Shown: positions 1-6,004 of the stretch, piece after piece | Numbering within the stretch: the first letter of the stretch is position 1 | How the letters are laid out: each line of letters opens with the position of its first letter | Source: Clostridia bacterium | Lineage (GTDB): Bacteria > Bacillota > Clostridia > Oscillospirales > Acutalibacteraceae | Direction: 5' to 3' | Assembly: GCA_900771085.1 (NCBI GenBank) | Contig: CAAGMR010000006.1 | Span: forward strand, 1-7,216 | DNA: 7,216 bases | Notes under the pieces: generated by a model | Databases searched by the model: none | Seen by the model: only the letters and a program-made list of their open reading frames with translations | Told to the model about the DNA's origin: nothing | Made by a program: the position numbers and the translations under genes

Positions 1-1359
1 GAAATAAACTATTCTGAAATAACACCAATAATCGAAACTCTTTCTGATCGTGCCAAAAATGCTGATTACATTGATAACGAACTTTACAAACAGTATGACG
101 TCAAAAGAGGTCTTCGAGATCTTAGCGGCAAGGGCGTCCTTGCCGGCCTTTCACATATATCTGAAGTACGAGGAACAAAAGTTGAAAACGGGGTAGTGGT
201 ACCGGATTACGGAAAACTGCTTTACCGAGGCTACGACGTAAAGGACCTCGTCGGCGGTGTAACCGCCGAGCAGAGGTTCGGCTACGAGGAAGTAGCCTAC
301 CTTCTTCTGTTCGGAGAGCTGCCGACAAGCGAAGAACTCGCAGAGTTCTCGGGTCAGTTGCTCGAGTACAGATGCTTGCCGACAGGCTTTGTGCGCGACT
401 TCATCATGAAGGCGCCGCCGACAGATATAATGAATACAATTTCAAGGTCTGTACTCACACTTTATGCTTACGATGACAATCCTAACGACACATCGCTTCC
501 AAATGTCACTCGTCAGTGTATGGAACTGATTTCCCGTTTCCCTATGCTCGCGGTATATGGATATTTCTGTAAGAGACATGAACTTACGGGAGAATCACTC
601 TTCATTATTCCGCCACTTGAGAATGGATCATTTGCGGAGAATTTATTACACATCTTAAGGCCTGACGGCAACTATACGGAGCTTGAAGCCCGCGTCCTTG
701 ACGCGTGCCTGCTGCTCCACATGGAGCATGGTGGCGGTAACAACTCGACCTTCACGACTCACGTCGTGTCGAGTTCGATGACCGACACCTATGCTGTTAT
801 GGCCGCCGCCCTCGGGTCCCTGAAAGGCCCCCGCCACGGCGGCGCAAACATCAAGGTAACCCAGATGTTTGAAGATATGAAAGTCAATGTAAACGACTGG
901 AATGACGAGGATGAAATATCCGAGTACTTAAGAAAGCTTCTTCGACGCGAAGCCTTCGACAGAAGCGGCCTCATCTATGGCGTGGGTCATGCGGTATATT
1001 CAAAATCAGACCCGCGTGCAGAAATCCTGAAGCTTTATACTGAAAAACTTGCACTTGCGGAAGGTTACGAAGAAGAGTATGCTCTTTATCGTAATGCAGC
1101 AAAGCTGGCGCCTGAAATAATTGCATCTGAAAGAAAGATGTATAAGGGCGCTCCGCTCAATGTTGACTATTATTCCGGCTTTGTTTACAAGATGCTGGGA
1201 CTCCCTGATGAGCTTTATACACCGCTGTTTGCAATGGCCAGAATTGTTGGATGGTCAGCTCACCGGCTGGAAGAATTGTCCAATTCAAGCAAGATTATTC
1301 GCCCGGCCTACAAAGGAATTGAACCTGAGCACGAGTACAGGCCGCTAAAAACAAGATGA
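1..1359 (+). CDS. gltA: Citrate synthase, 5'-truncated by window edge
   Basis: Condenses acetyl-CoA with oxaloacetate to citrate in the cytoplasm. In anaerobic Clostridia this usually feeds 2-oxoglutarate and glutamate synthesis through a partial TCA cycle. The frame is open from base 1 to the TGA at 1357-1359, giving 452 residues. The GTG at 196 is internal: the codons before it encode conserved clostridial sequence (YDVKRGLRDLSGKGVLAGL, about residues 32-50). The true start therefore lies just left of the window, and the family's usual length (roughly 450-460) suggests few residues are missing. The three catalytic residues are visible: His279 in GPRHGGAN, His330 in GVGHAVYSKSDPRAE, and Asp389 in NVDYYSGF. 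The C-terminal WSAHRLEEL is also typical. The GHAVY form resembles the eukaryotic GHAVL motif more than the E. coli GHRVY. It is followed 12 nt later by a small FakA-like gene, probably cotranscribed. A 2-methylcitrate synthase activity cannot be excluded from sequence. Confidence 0.95.
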   Translation, partial: EINYSEITPIIETLSDRAKNADYIDNELYKQYDVKRGLRDLSGKGVLAGLSHISEVRGTKVENGVVVPDYGKLLYRGYDVKDLVGGVTAEQRFGYEEVAYLLLFGELPTSEELAEFSGQLLEYRCLPTGFVRDFIMKAPPTDIMNTISRSVLTLYAYDDNPNDTSLPNVTRQCMELISRFPMLAVYGYFCKRHELTGESLFIIPPLENGSFAENLLHILRPDGNYTELEARVLDACLLLHMEHGGGNNSTFTTHVVSSSMTDTYAVMAAALGSLKGPRHGGANIKVTQMFEDMKVNVNDWNDEDEISEYLRKLLRREAFDRSGLIYGVGHAVYSKSDPRAEILKLYTEKLALAEGYEEEYALYRNAAKLAPEIIASERKMYKGAPLNVDYYSGFVYKMLGLPDELYTPLFAMARIVGWSAHRLEELSNSSKIIRPAYKGIEPEHEYRPLKTR

Positions 1360-1371
1360 CGAGGTATAACA

Positions 1372-1632
1372 ATGGAACAGAGCATAGAATTCAGATATGA
1401 CACACAGCTTTTACTCGAGGGCGAAGACCTCGATGAAGATGTAATCAACGATTACATCCGCAACCACTTCGAAGGAGACGAGCTCCTCGTGGTTGGCGAT
1501 GATGAGCTTATCAAGCTTCATTTCCACACAAACGAGCCTTGGAAGGTACTTGAATACATGCGTTCTCTCGGTGAAATCTACGATATCGTTGTAGAAGATA
1601 TGGACAGACAGAGCCGCGGATTACAGGGCTGA
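1372..1632 (+). CDS. Free-standing FakA/YloV middle-domain-like protein (86 aa)
   Basis: The whole protein resembles the central domain of fatty-acid kinase FakA (YloV, DAK2-domain family), often named 'kinase to dihydroxyacetone kinase' in databases. It keeps the FRYDTQLLLEG opening (residues 7-17), the VVGDDELIKLHFHTNEPWKV core (40-59) and the YMRSLGEIYDIVVEDM end (62-77). It lacks the N-terminal ATP-binding DhaL domain and the C-terminal part that contacts the fatty-acid carrier FakB/DegV, so it should not be a kinase alone. From memory, the FakA middle domain binds zinc through one Cys and a His-x-His pair. Here the His-x-His pair is present (His50, His52), but the Cys position in YCTEF appears as Asp10 in YDTQL. 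GAGG at 1361-1364 sits 7 nt before the ATG. The reading frame is clean with no signal peptide or membrane segment, so it is not an obvious broken remnant. It probably shares a transcript with gltA. The biochemical role is unknown; a regulatory, scaffold or FakB-interacting role is speculation. Confidence 0.8.
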   Translation: MEQSIEFRYDTQLLLEGEDLDEDVINDYIRNHFEGDELLVVGDDELIKLHFHTNEPWKVLEYMRSLGEIYDIVVEDMDRQSRGLQG

Positions 1633-1640
1633 TAAAACAC

Positions 1641-1675
1641 AGAGCCGAAGCATGAAGCTTCGGCTCTTTACTTTT
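1641..1675 (+). terminator. Rho-independent terminator of the citrate synthase unit
   Basis: A perfect 11-bp inverted repeat (1641-1651 with 1657-1667) encloses the 5-nt loop ATGAA and is followed by TTACTTTT. It begins 8 nt after the stop of the FakA-like gene. The stem is GC-rich (GAGCCGAAGC core), so it should fold strongly and separate this unit from the importer operon. Confidence 0.9.
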
Positions 1676-1696
1676 AATGTGTTATTTAAGTATAAT
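1667..1696 (+). promoter_or_regulatory. Putative sigma-A promoter of the amino-acid importer operon
   Basis: A consensus -10 box TATAAT lies at 1691-1696, with a weaker -35-like TTTACT at 1667-1672 and an 18-nt spacer. The predicted start near 1703 gives a leader of about 28 nt with GGGGG at 1718-1722 as ribosome binding site, 8 nt before the ATG. The -35 box overlaps the last stem base and U tract of the upstream terminator. The -10 match is strong and the -35 assignment uncertain. No operator or riboswitch fold is seen in this short leader. Confidence 0.6.
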
Positions 1697-1730
1697 TAGT
1701 ACGTTAATATTTTATATGGGGGTTTAACCA

Positions 1731-2528
1731 ATGAAAAACATTAAGAAAATTGTAGCTGTAATGCTCGCTGCAATGATGATGCTTGCTCTTGTTGGCTGCA
1801 ACAAAAAGGCTGCTGACGATAACAAACTCGTTGTTGCTACAAGTGCAGACTTCCCACCTTATGAATATGTTGAGGGTGGCGAATTTGTAGGTATCGATAT
1901 GGATATCGCAAGAGCTATTGCAGACAAACTTGGCATGGAACTCGAAATTCAGAACGTTGACTTCGACTCAGTTATTGCAGGTGTTACAACAGGTAAGTAC
2001 CAGATGGGTATGTCCGGTATCACAGCTAATGACGAACGTCGTCAGAACGTAAACTTCACAGACTCATACGCAACAACTAACCAGGTTATCATCGTTAAAG
2101 AAGGTAGCTTCATTCAGTCAATGGACAGCTTCTACACAGTAGATGAAACCGGTACAACAGTTACTGTTCCTGGTTTAATGGTAGGCGTTCAGGCTTCTAC
2201 AACAGGTGACATCTATGTTTCTGACTCAGTTGAAAACGGTGGTGTAGGCGCTGATCATACAACACAGTTCAAGACAGGTGCAGATGCTATCCAGGCTCTT
2301 GTTACTGACAAGGTACAGGCTGTTATCATCGACTCAGAACCGGCTAAGGCATTCGTTGCTGCAAACCCTGGTCTTGTAATCCTTGAAAGCCCATACGTAA
2401 CAGAAGAATACGCTATCGCAGTTAACAAGGACAATGAAGAACTCCTTGCCAAGGTTAACGGCGCTCTTCAGGAACTCATCGCTGACGGTACAGTACAGCA
2501 GATCGTAAACAAATACATTAAGGCATAA
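1731..2528 (+). CDS. Polar amino-acid ABC transporter substrate-binding lipoprotein
   Basis: This is the extracytoplasmic receptor of the importer, expected to capture a polar amino acid and deliver it to the permease. The 265-residue precursor starts with a lipoprotein signal: KK, a hydrophobic stretch rich in Met/Ala/Leu, and lipobox LVGC with the lipidated Cys at 23. The mature part is a family 3 solute-binding fold. It shows ATSADFPPYEYV (36-47) and GIDMDIARAIADKLG (54-68). Arg103 in ITANDERRQNVNFTD is expected to bind the ligand carboxylate. VGVQASTTGD (151-160) marks the hinge/second lobe, and Asp201 in IIDSEPAKAFV is expected to contact the alpha-amino group. The segment 124-150 (GSFIQSMDSFYTVDETGTTV) between lobes looks longer than usual. 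Codon use is strongly biased toward a small set (GTT, GCT, AAC, TCA), suggesting high expression. The ligand (cystine, glutamine, arginine or other) cannot be fixed from sequence. Confidence 0.92.
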   Translation: MKNIKKIVAVMLAAMMMLALVGCNKKAADDNKLVVATSADFPPYEYVEGGEFVGIDMDIARAIADKLGMELEIQNVDFDSVIAGVTTGKYQMGMSGITANDERRQNVNFTDSYATTNQVIIVKEGSFIQSMDSFYTVDETGTTVTVPGLMVGVQASTTGDIYVSDSVENGGVGADHTTQFKTGADAIQALVTDKVQAVIIDSEPAKAFVAANPGLVILESPYVTEEYAIAVNKDNEELLAKVNGALQELIADGTVQQIVNKYIKA

Positions 2529-2535
2529 GGGGTGG
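2527..2535 (+). promoter_or_regulatory. Shine-Dalgarno that fixes the permease start at TTG 2541
   Basis: AAGGGGTGG closely matches the anti-SD complement and ends 5 nt before TTG 2541 (8 nt from the GGGG core). The in-frame GTG at 2532 is part of this motif and so cannot itself be served by it. The SD overlaps the TAA stop of the binding-protein gene, implying translational coupling. Confidence 0.75.
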
Positions 2536-2540
2536 CCAAT

Positions 2541-3275
2541 TTGAACGAGTGGTTACTCGACTTACAGGCACAGTTTGACCTGAACTTTATCCAGGACAAT
2601 CGTTGGCAGATGCTGACCCAGGGTCTTGGAAACACATTAAAAATAACACTTGGCGCTCTTTGCCTCGGTGTTATCATCGGCATTATTCTTGCCGCTATCC
2701 GTTCCACCTATGACAAGAACCTTGAAGCATACAAGATTCAGGGCGGAGCAACATATTATGTTATGGCTGTTCTCAATGCCATTGCAAAGCTTTATCTTAC
2801 CGTTGTTCGTGGAACACCTGTAGTAGTACAGCTTCTCATCATGTACTTCATCATTCTGGCTAATTCCAATGATGGCGTCATGGTTGCAATCATTGCATTT
2901 GGTATCAACTCAGGTGCTTATGTTGCAGAGATTTTCCGAAGCGGTATTATGGCCATTGATAATGGTCAGTTTGAGGCCGGTCGTTCTTTAGGTTTCAACT
3001 ATGTTCAGACAATGAGATACATTATCATTCCACAGATGTTCAAAGTTGTTCTTCCAACTCTCCTTAACGAGTTCATTTCTCTTCTCAAGGAGACATCTGT
3101 TGCCGGTTACGTTGGTATCATGGACGTAACAATGGCAGGTAACCTGATTCGTGGACGCACATATTCTGCGTTTATGCCACTTATCGCCGTTGCCCTCATT
3201 TATCTCGTTGTAGTTGTAATTCTTACACGTGTTGTTCAGCGTGTTGAGAGGAGGTTGCGTGAAAGTGAAAGATAA
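2541..3275 (+). CDS. Polar amino-acid ABC transporter permease (HisM/GlnP family)
   Basis: This is the membrane subunit of the importer, expected to work as a dimer with the ATPase encoded next. From TTG 2541 it has 244 residues and begins MNEWLLDLQ, which fits the short amphipathic N-terminus of clostridial homologues. The longer reading from GTG 2532 adds three residues encoded by the Shine-Dalgarno region. Hydrophobic segments appear near residues 31-53, 94-108, 113-131, about 187-205 and 212-236. Family signatures are RGTPVVVQLLIMYF (90-103) and the cytoplasmic EAA loop EAGRSLGFN (145-153) followed by IIIPQMFKVVLPTLLNEF, which docks on the ATPase. A hydrophilic insert at 55-75 (STYDKNLEAYKIQGG) is common in this clostridial subgroup. 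The stop lies 12 nt after the binding-protein stop-to-start gap ends in coupling, and the 3' end overlaps the ATPase gene by up to 17 nt. Confidence 0.92.
   Translation: MNEWLLDLQAQFDLNFIQDNRWQMLTQGLGNTLKITLGALCLGVIIGIILAAIRSTYDKNLEAYKIQGGATYYVMAVLNAIAKLYLTVVRGTPVVVQLLIMYFIILANSNDGVMVAIIAFGINSGAYVAEIFRSGIMAIDNGQFEAGRSLGFNYVQTMRYIIIPQMFKVVLPTLLNEFISLLKETSVAGYVGIMDVTMAGNLIRGRTYSAFMPLIAVALIYLVVVVILTRVVQRVERRLRESER
3249..3254 (+). promoter_or_regulatory. AGGAGG ribosome binding site of the ATPase gene, inside the permease gene
   Basis: A perfect AGGAGG lies within the last permease codons. It is 4 nt before GTG 3259 and 10 nt before GTG 3265, both in frame. These bracket the usual spacing, so either may be the start. 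The upstream GTG codons at 3229 and 3241 have no such site and encode residues unlike the family. Confidence 0.75.
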
Positions 3276-4017
3276 TAACGCACCTGTAATCATCCACGTT
3301 GATGGACTTAAGAAGCATTACAACGGCGGTGCCGTCAAGGCTCTTGACGGAGTAAGCGCCGACATCAGAAAGGGCGAGGTTGTAGTTATCATCGGACCAT
3401 CAGGTTCCGGTAAATCTACATTCCTCAGAAGCCTTAACCTTCTCGAAATGCCAACCGAAGGCGTTATCACCATGGATGGTGAGCAGCTTACCGGAAAGGG
3501 AGTAAACATCAATAAGCTTCGTCAGAAGATGGGTATGGTATTCCAGCACTTTAATCTGTTCCCTAACATGACAGTGCTCAAGAATATGACTCTTGCTCCT
3601 GTGAAACTCCTTGGAGTTTCTGAGGCAGATGCCAAAAGCCAGGCGCTTGCTCTTCTCGACCGTGTCGGTCTTAAAGACCGCGCAGATGCTTATCCTGCAC
3701 AGCTCTCAGGCGGACAGAAACAGAGAGTTGCAATCGTTCGTGCTCTTTGCATGAACCCTGAAGTAATGCTCTTCGATGAACCGACATCTGCTCTCGACCC
3801 TGAAATGGTAGGCGAGGTTCTCGACGTTATGAAGAATCTTGCAGCCGAAGGTATGACAATGGCTATCGTAACTCATGAAATGGGCTTTGCGCGTGAAGTT
3901 GCAGACCGTATCATCTTCATGGATTCCGGTAAGATCATTGAGGAAGGTACACCTTCCGATATTTTCGACAACCCTCAGTCAGACAGACTTAAGAGTTTCC
4001 TCGAAAAGATTATCTAA
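3259..4017 (+). CDS. Polar amino-acid ABC transporter ATP-binding protein
   Basis: This is the ATPase that powers the importer from the cytoplasmic face. From GTG 3259 it has 252 residues (250 from the alternative GTG 3265), the usual size of GlnQ/HisP-type ATPases. All motifs are intact and in order: Walker A GPSGSGKST (46-54), Q-loop Gln96 in MVFQHFNLFPNMT, signature LSGGQKQR (149-156), Walker B VMLFDE (169-174) with catalytic Glu174, D-loop SALDP, and switch His206 in VTHEMGFA. The tail EGTPSDIFDNP is typical of amino-acid importers. A start at 3229 would add ten atypical residues encoded in the permease overlap and is rejected. The gene overlaps the permease by 17 nt, indicating translational coupling within a binding protein-permease-ATPase operon. 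The substrate cannot be deduced from this subunit. Confidence 0.93.
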   Translation: MKVKDNNAPVIIHVDGLKKHYNGGAVKALDGVSADIRKGEVVVIIGPSGSGKSTFLRSLNLLEMPTEGVITMDGEQLTGKGVNINKLRQKMGMVFQHFNLFPNMTVLKNMTLAPVKLLGVSEADAKSQALALLDRVGLKDRADAYPAQLSGGQKQRVAIVRALCMNPEVMLFDEPTSALDPEMVGEVLDVMKNLAAEGMTMAIVTHEMGFAREVADRIIFMDSGKIIEEGTPSDIFDNPQSDRLKSFLEKII

Positions 4018-4021
4018 AATC

Positions 4022-4055
4022 AAAAGACCCAAGGCTTTTGCCCTGGGTCTTTTTT
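4022..4055. terminator. Bidirectional terminator between the importer and alr
   Basis: AAAAGACCCA (4022-4031) pairs with TGGGTCTTTT (4044-4053). After one A/C mismatch the helix continues with GGC/GCC (4033-4035 with 4040-4042) around a TTTT loop. On the plus strand a T run follows (4050-4055). On the minus strand the flanking A run gives the corresponding T run for alr, whose stop is 11 nt away. One hairpin therefore can serve both convergent units. Confidence 0.88.
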
Positions 4056-4065
4056 ATTGCTTTAC

Positions 4066-5187
4066 TTATTTATAAATTCTTGGAACACGCTTGTTGATGT
4101 CACAGGTGAATTCGTAGTTGAAACGACAGGAGATGTCTCCGAGTTCTTCAACAGTAATAACTGCGTCTTCCTGGCGTCCTACAAGAACGGCTTCGTCGCC
4201 CTGTGCAACGCCTTCAATGTCGGTTACGTCTACCATGAACTGGTCCATGCAGACTCTGCCGATTATCGGAGCTTTCTGACCATGGATGAGAACATATCCC
4301 TTGTTGGAAAGGCTGCGTGGATAACCATCGCCATAGCCTACCGGAACAGTTGCGATAACTGTTTCCTTTGTGGTCGTGTATGTTGAACCGTATCCTACAG
4401 TGAAGTCAGGTCCGACTTCCTTTACGTGTGAAAGGTGGGACACGATAGACATTGCAGGTTTCAGAGGAAGTTTTTCTTTGTTTACTTCGTCTGATGGCCA
4501 GAGACCGTATACTGTGATTCCGACACGTACCATATCAAAGAAATCGTCATCCTTTTCCATGGCTGCAGCGGAGTTGCACATGTGGCGGATCCGGAATTTA
4601 ACTCCTTCGTCTTCGCAAGCTTTAACGAAAGACTTAAACTTTGCAATCTGTCCGTTCATGCTGGTTTTGTCAGCGGCATCAGCCAGAGCAAAATGAGTGA
4701 ATATACCTTCAAGCTCAACGTGTGGGAGCTTTGAGATGCTGATTACTTCATTTACCGATTCATCTGTTGGCTGGAATCCGATTCGACCCATTCCGGTATC
4801 AACTTTAATATGAAGCTTTGCAATGATTCCCATCTCGCTTGCGAGTCCTGAAATGCGGTGTGCACTTTCATAGTCGAACACGGTAAGGGAAATATTGTTA
4901 TCAAGTGCCTTCATAAGTTCGTCAGGGAAGACATGTCCAAGTATCAGAATCGGCTGTTCAATGCCGGAGGATCGGAGCTCCACACCTTCGTTTACAGTGG
5001 CAACGGCAAAGCCGCTTACACCAATATTTGAAAGTGCCTGTGCAACAGGTACGGCGCCGTGACCGTAGGCATCAGTTTTAACAACTGCCATAACTTTGAC
5101 ATCACTGCCAACGTGGTTCATGTACCAGCGTACGTTGCTGCAGATGGCATCAAGATTTATTTCGGCGTAAACCCTTTGTGGTTTCAC
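4066..5187 (-). CDS. alr: Alanine racemase
   Basis: This PLP enzyme interconverts L- and D-alanine in the cytoplasm and supplies D-Ala for peptidoglycan. From GTG at 5187-5185 it has 373 residues, normal for the family. The PLP lysine is Lys37 in VVKTDAYGHGAV. DTGMGRIGF (130-138) forms part of the barrel active site. The second catalytic base is Tyr266 in VGYGSTY, followed by VPVGYGDGYPR and the C-terminal-domain motif GRVCMDQFMVDVTD. The longest frame starts at GTG 5196, but that GTG is within the Shine-Dalgarno GAGGTGA (5199-5193), so GTG 5187, 8 nt after GAGG, is chosen. It encodes MKPQRVYAEINLDAI, matching the usual N-terminus. The gene is single, divergent from trmO, and has its own promoter and the shared terminator. 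A broad-specificity racemase or a role in serine racemization is possible but less likely. Confidence 0.95.
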   Translation of the reverse strand: MKPQRVYAEINLDAICSNVRWYMNHVGSDVKVMAVVKTDAYGHGAVPVAQALSNIGVSGFAVATVNEGVELRSSGIEQPILILGHVFPDELMKALDNNISLTVFDYESAHRISGLASEMGIIAKLHIKVDTGMGRIGFQPTDESVNEVISISKLPHVELEGIFTHFALADAADKTSMNGQIAKFKSFVKACEDEGVKFRIRHMCNSAAAMEKDDDFFDMVRVGITVYGLWPSDEVNKEKLPLKPAMSIVSHLSHVKEVGPDFTVGYGSTYTTTKETVIATVPVGYGDGYPRSLSNKGYVLIHGQKAPIIGRVCMDQFMVDVTDIEGVAQGDEAVLVGRQEDAVITVEELGDISCRFNYEFTCDINKRVPRIYK

Positions 5188-5192
5188 GAATA

Positions 5193-5199
5193 TCACCTC
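5193..5199 (-). promoter_or_regulatory. Shine-Dalgarno that fixes the alr start at GTG 5187
   Basis: On the minus strand GAGGTGA precedes GTG 5187-5185, with 8 nt between GAGG and the start. An in-frame GTG (5196-5194) sits inside this motif and is a decoy start. Confidence 0.75.
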
Positions 5200-5207
5200 T
5201 TTAAATG

Positions 5208-5216
5208 TGCTATAAT
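5208..5216 (+). promoter_or_regulatory. Putative extended -10 promoter of trmO
   Basis: TGCTATAAT is a perfect extended -10 element (TGn plus TATAAT at 5211-5216). No good -35 exists at 16-18 nt, which extended -10 promoters can tolerate. The predicted start near 5223 gives a leader of about 34 nt, with AGGAGA (5245-5250) 6 nt before the ATG. Confidence 0.55.
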
Positions 5217-5243
5217 TTTATTCCAATGGAAAAACATTTTCAA
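5215..5243 (-). promoter_or_regulatory. Putative sigma-A promoter of alr
   Basis: Read on the minus strand, TTGAAA (5243-5238) and TAAAAT (5220-5215) are separated by exactly 17 nt. Each box matches consensus at five of six positions. The predicted start near 5208 leaves a leader of about 20 nt carrying the Shine-Dalgarno. The -10 box overlaps the oppositely directed trmO -10 box by 2 bp. Confidence 0.65.
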
Positions 5244-5256
5244 TAGGAGACCGGGT

Positions 5257-5994
5257 ATGGAATACACAATAAAGCCAATTGCATATATCAGAACAAACCT
5301 GACGGGCAAATTCGGATTGCCGCGTCAAAGCGGAGTTGTGCCAAAACTCCGCGGCACAATTGTTTTTGAGCCGGAATATCGTGATGTGAATGCAGTTCGC
5401 GGATTGGAAGGTTTCAGCCATATCTGGCTTGTATGGCAGTTTTCCGAGTCAGTGAAAACTACCGAAAAAGGCTTTTCTCCGACTGTGCGTCCGCCACGCC
5501 TCGGTGGCAACGAAAGAGTTGGTGTTTTTGCAACCCGTTCTCCATTCAGACCGAATAACCTCGGGCTTTCAAGCGTGAAGCTTGAAAGCATAAAGTTTGA
5601 CGATGATCTCGGACCTGTTATAACAGTCAGCGGAGTTGACTTAATGGACGGAACTCCGATTTTTGATATCAAGCCTTACATCGCGTATGCGGATTCACAC
5701 CCTTATGCCACTGAAGGCTTCCTTGCGGACGCAAGTGAACTTGCGCTTGAAGTGGAATTCTCTCATGAAATGAGAGATGCCTTCATAGCGCATACAAAGA
5801 GCTTGGGTGAGAGCGAACCGGAGCAATTACTTGAAGAACTTACTGCTCTTCTGAAGAACGATCCGCGCCCTCAGTATCAGGACGACCCGTCCAGGGTTTA
5901 CGGCCTTACATTTGCCGATGCTGACATAAAATTCACCGTGGACGGCAATAAACTTTCGGTTGTCGACGTCATACCGATAAAAGTTCACGACTAG
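5257..5994 (+). CDS. trmO: tRNA (N6-threonylcarbamoyladenosine37-N6)-methyltransferase TrmO
   Basis: TrmO (TsaA/YaeB, UPF0066) uses S-adenosylmethionine to methylate t6A at position 37 of tRNA-Thr, giving m6t6A in the anticodon loop. The 245 residues match the two-part architecture. The N-terminal SAM-binding beta-barrel domain (about 1-150) shows IKPIAYIRT, LRGTIVFEPEY (31-41), GFSHIWLVWQF (52-62), the signature ATRSPFRPNNLGLS (92-105) and DLMDGTPIFDIKPYI (128-142). The C-terminal domain shows DPRPQYQDDPSRVYGLTFADADIKF near residues 205-230, quoted here in parts. The frame remains open upstream to 5059, but ATG 5257 has a good ribosome binding site, lies after the promoter, and gives the family N-terminus. 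The upstream stretch is antisense to alr. The downstream radical SAM gene starts 10 nt after the stop, with its Shine-Dalgarno overlapping the stop. Confidence 0.93.
   Translation: MEYTIKPIAYIRTNLTGKFGLPRQSGVVPKLRGTIVFEPEYRDVNAVRGLEGFSHIWLVWQFSESVKTTEKGFSPTVRPPRLGGNERVGVFATRSPFRPNNLGLSSVKLESIKFDDDLGPVITVSGVDLMDGTPIFDIKPYIAYADSHPYATEGFLADASELALEVEFSHEMRDAFIAHTKSLGESEPEQLLEELTALLKNDPRPQYQDDPSRVYGLTFADADIKFTVDGNKLSVVDVIPIKVHD
5565..5589. repeat. Perfect 10-bp inverted repeat inside trmO
   Basis: GCTTTCAAGC (5565-5574) and GCTTGAAAGC (5580-5589) are perfect inverted copies around the 5-nt loop GTGAA. It lies in the coding segment for SSVKLES just after the catalytic signature. No T run follows, so it is not a standard terminator. 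Function, if any, is unknown. Confidence 0.6.
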
Positions 5995-6000
5995 GAGTGA
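5993..6000 (+). promoter_or_regulatory. Shine-Dalgarno supporting TTG 6005 start
   Basis: AGGAGTGA overlaps the TAG stop of trmO (5992-5994), and 7 nt separate AGGAG from TTG 6005. The overlap suggests that ribosomes finishing trmO re-initiate on the radical SAM gene. Confidence 0.75.
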
Positions 6001-6004
6001 AACC

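Noticed and set aside
251..269. An 8-bp inverted repeat with a 3-nt loop in the citrate synthase gene.
   Set aside because: It lies in GC-rich codons for a Gly-Gly-Val-Thr-Ala stretch, has no T tract, and is short enough to arise by chance.
2988..3293. A 101-codon minus-strand frame opposite the permease.
   Set aside because: It is antisense to an intact permease gene with all family motifs and has no domain or ribosome binding site support.
4057..4386. A 109-codon plus-strand frame opposite alr.
   Set aside because: It starts right after the bidirectional terminator and is antisense to alr; its sequence resembles no family.
5059..5256. The trmO frame is open for 66 codons upstream of ATG 5257.
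   Set aside because: This stretch is antisense to alr, lies partly upstream of the promoter and encodes nothing like the TrmO N-terminus. ATG 5257 has a good ribosome binding site.
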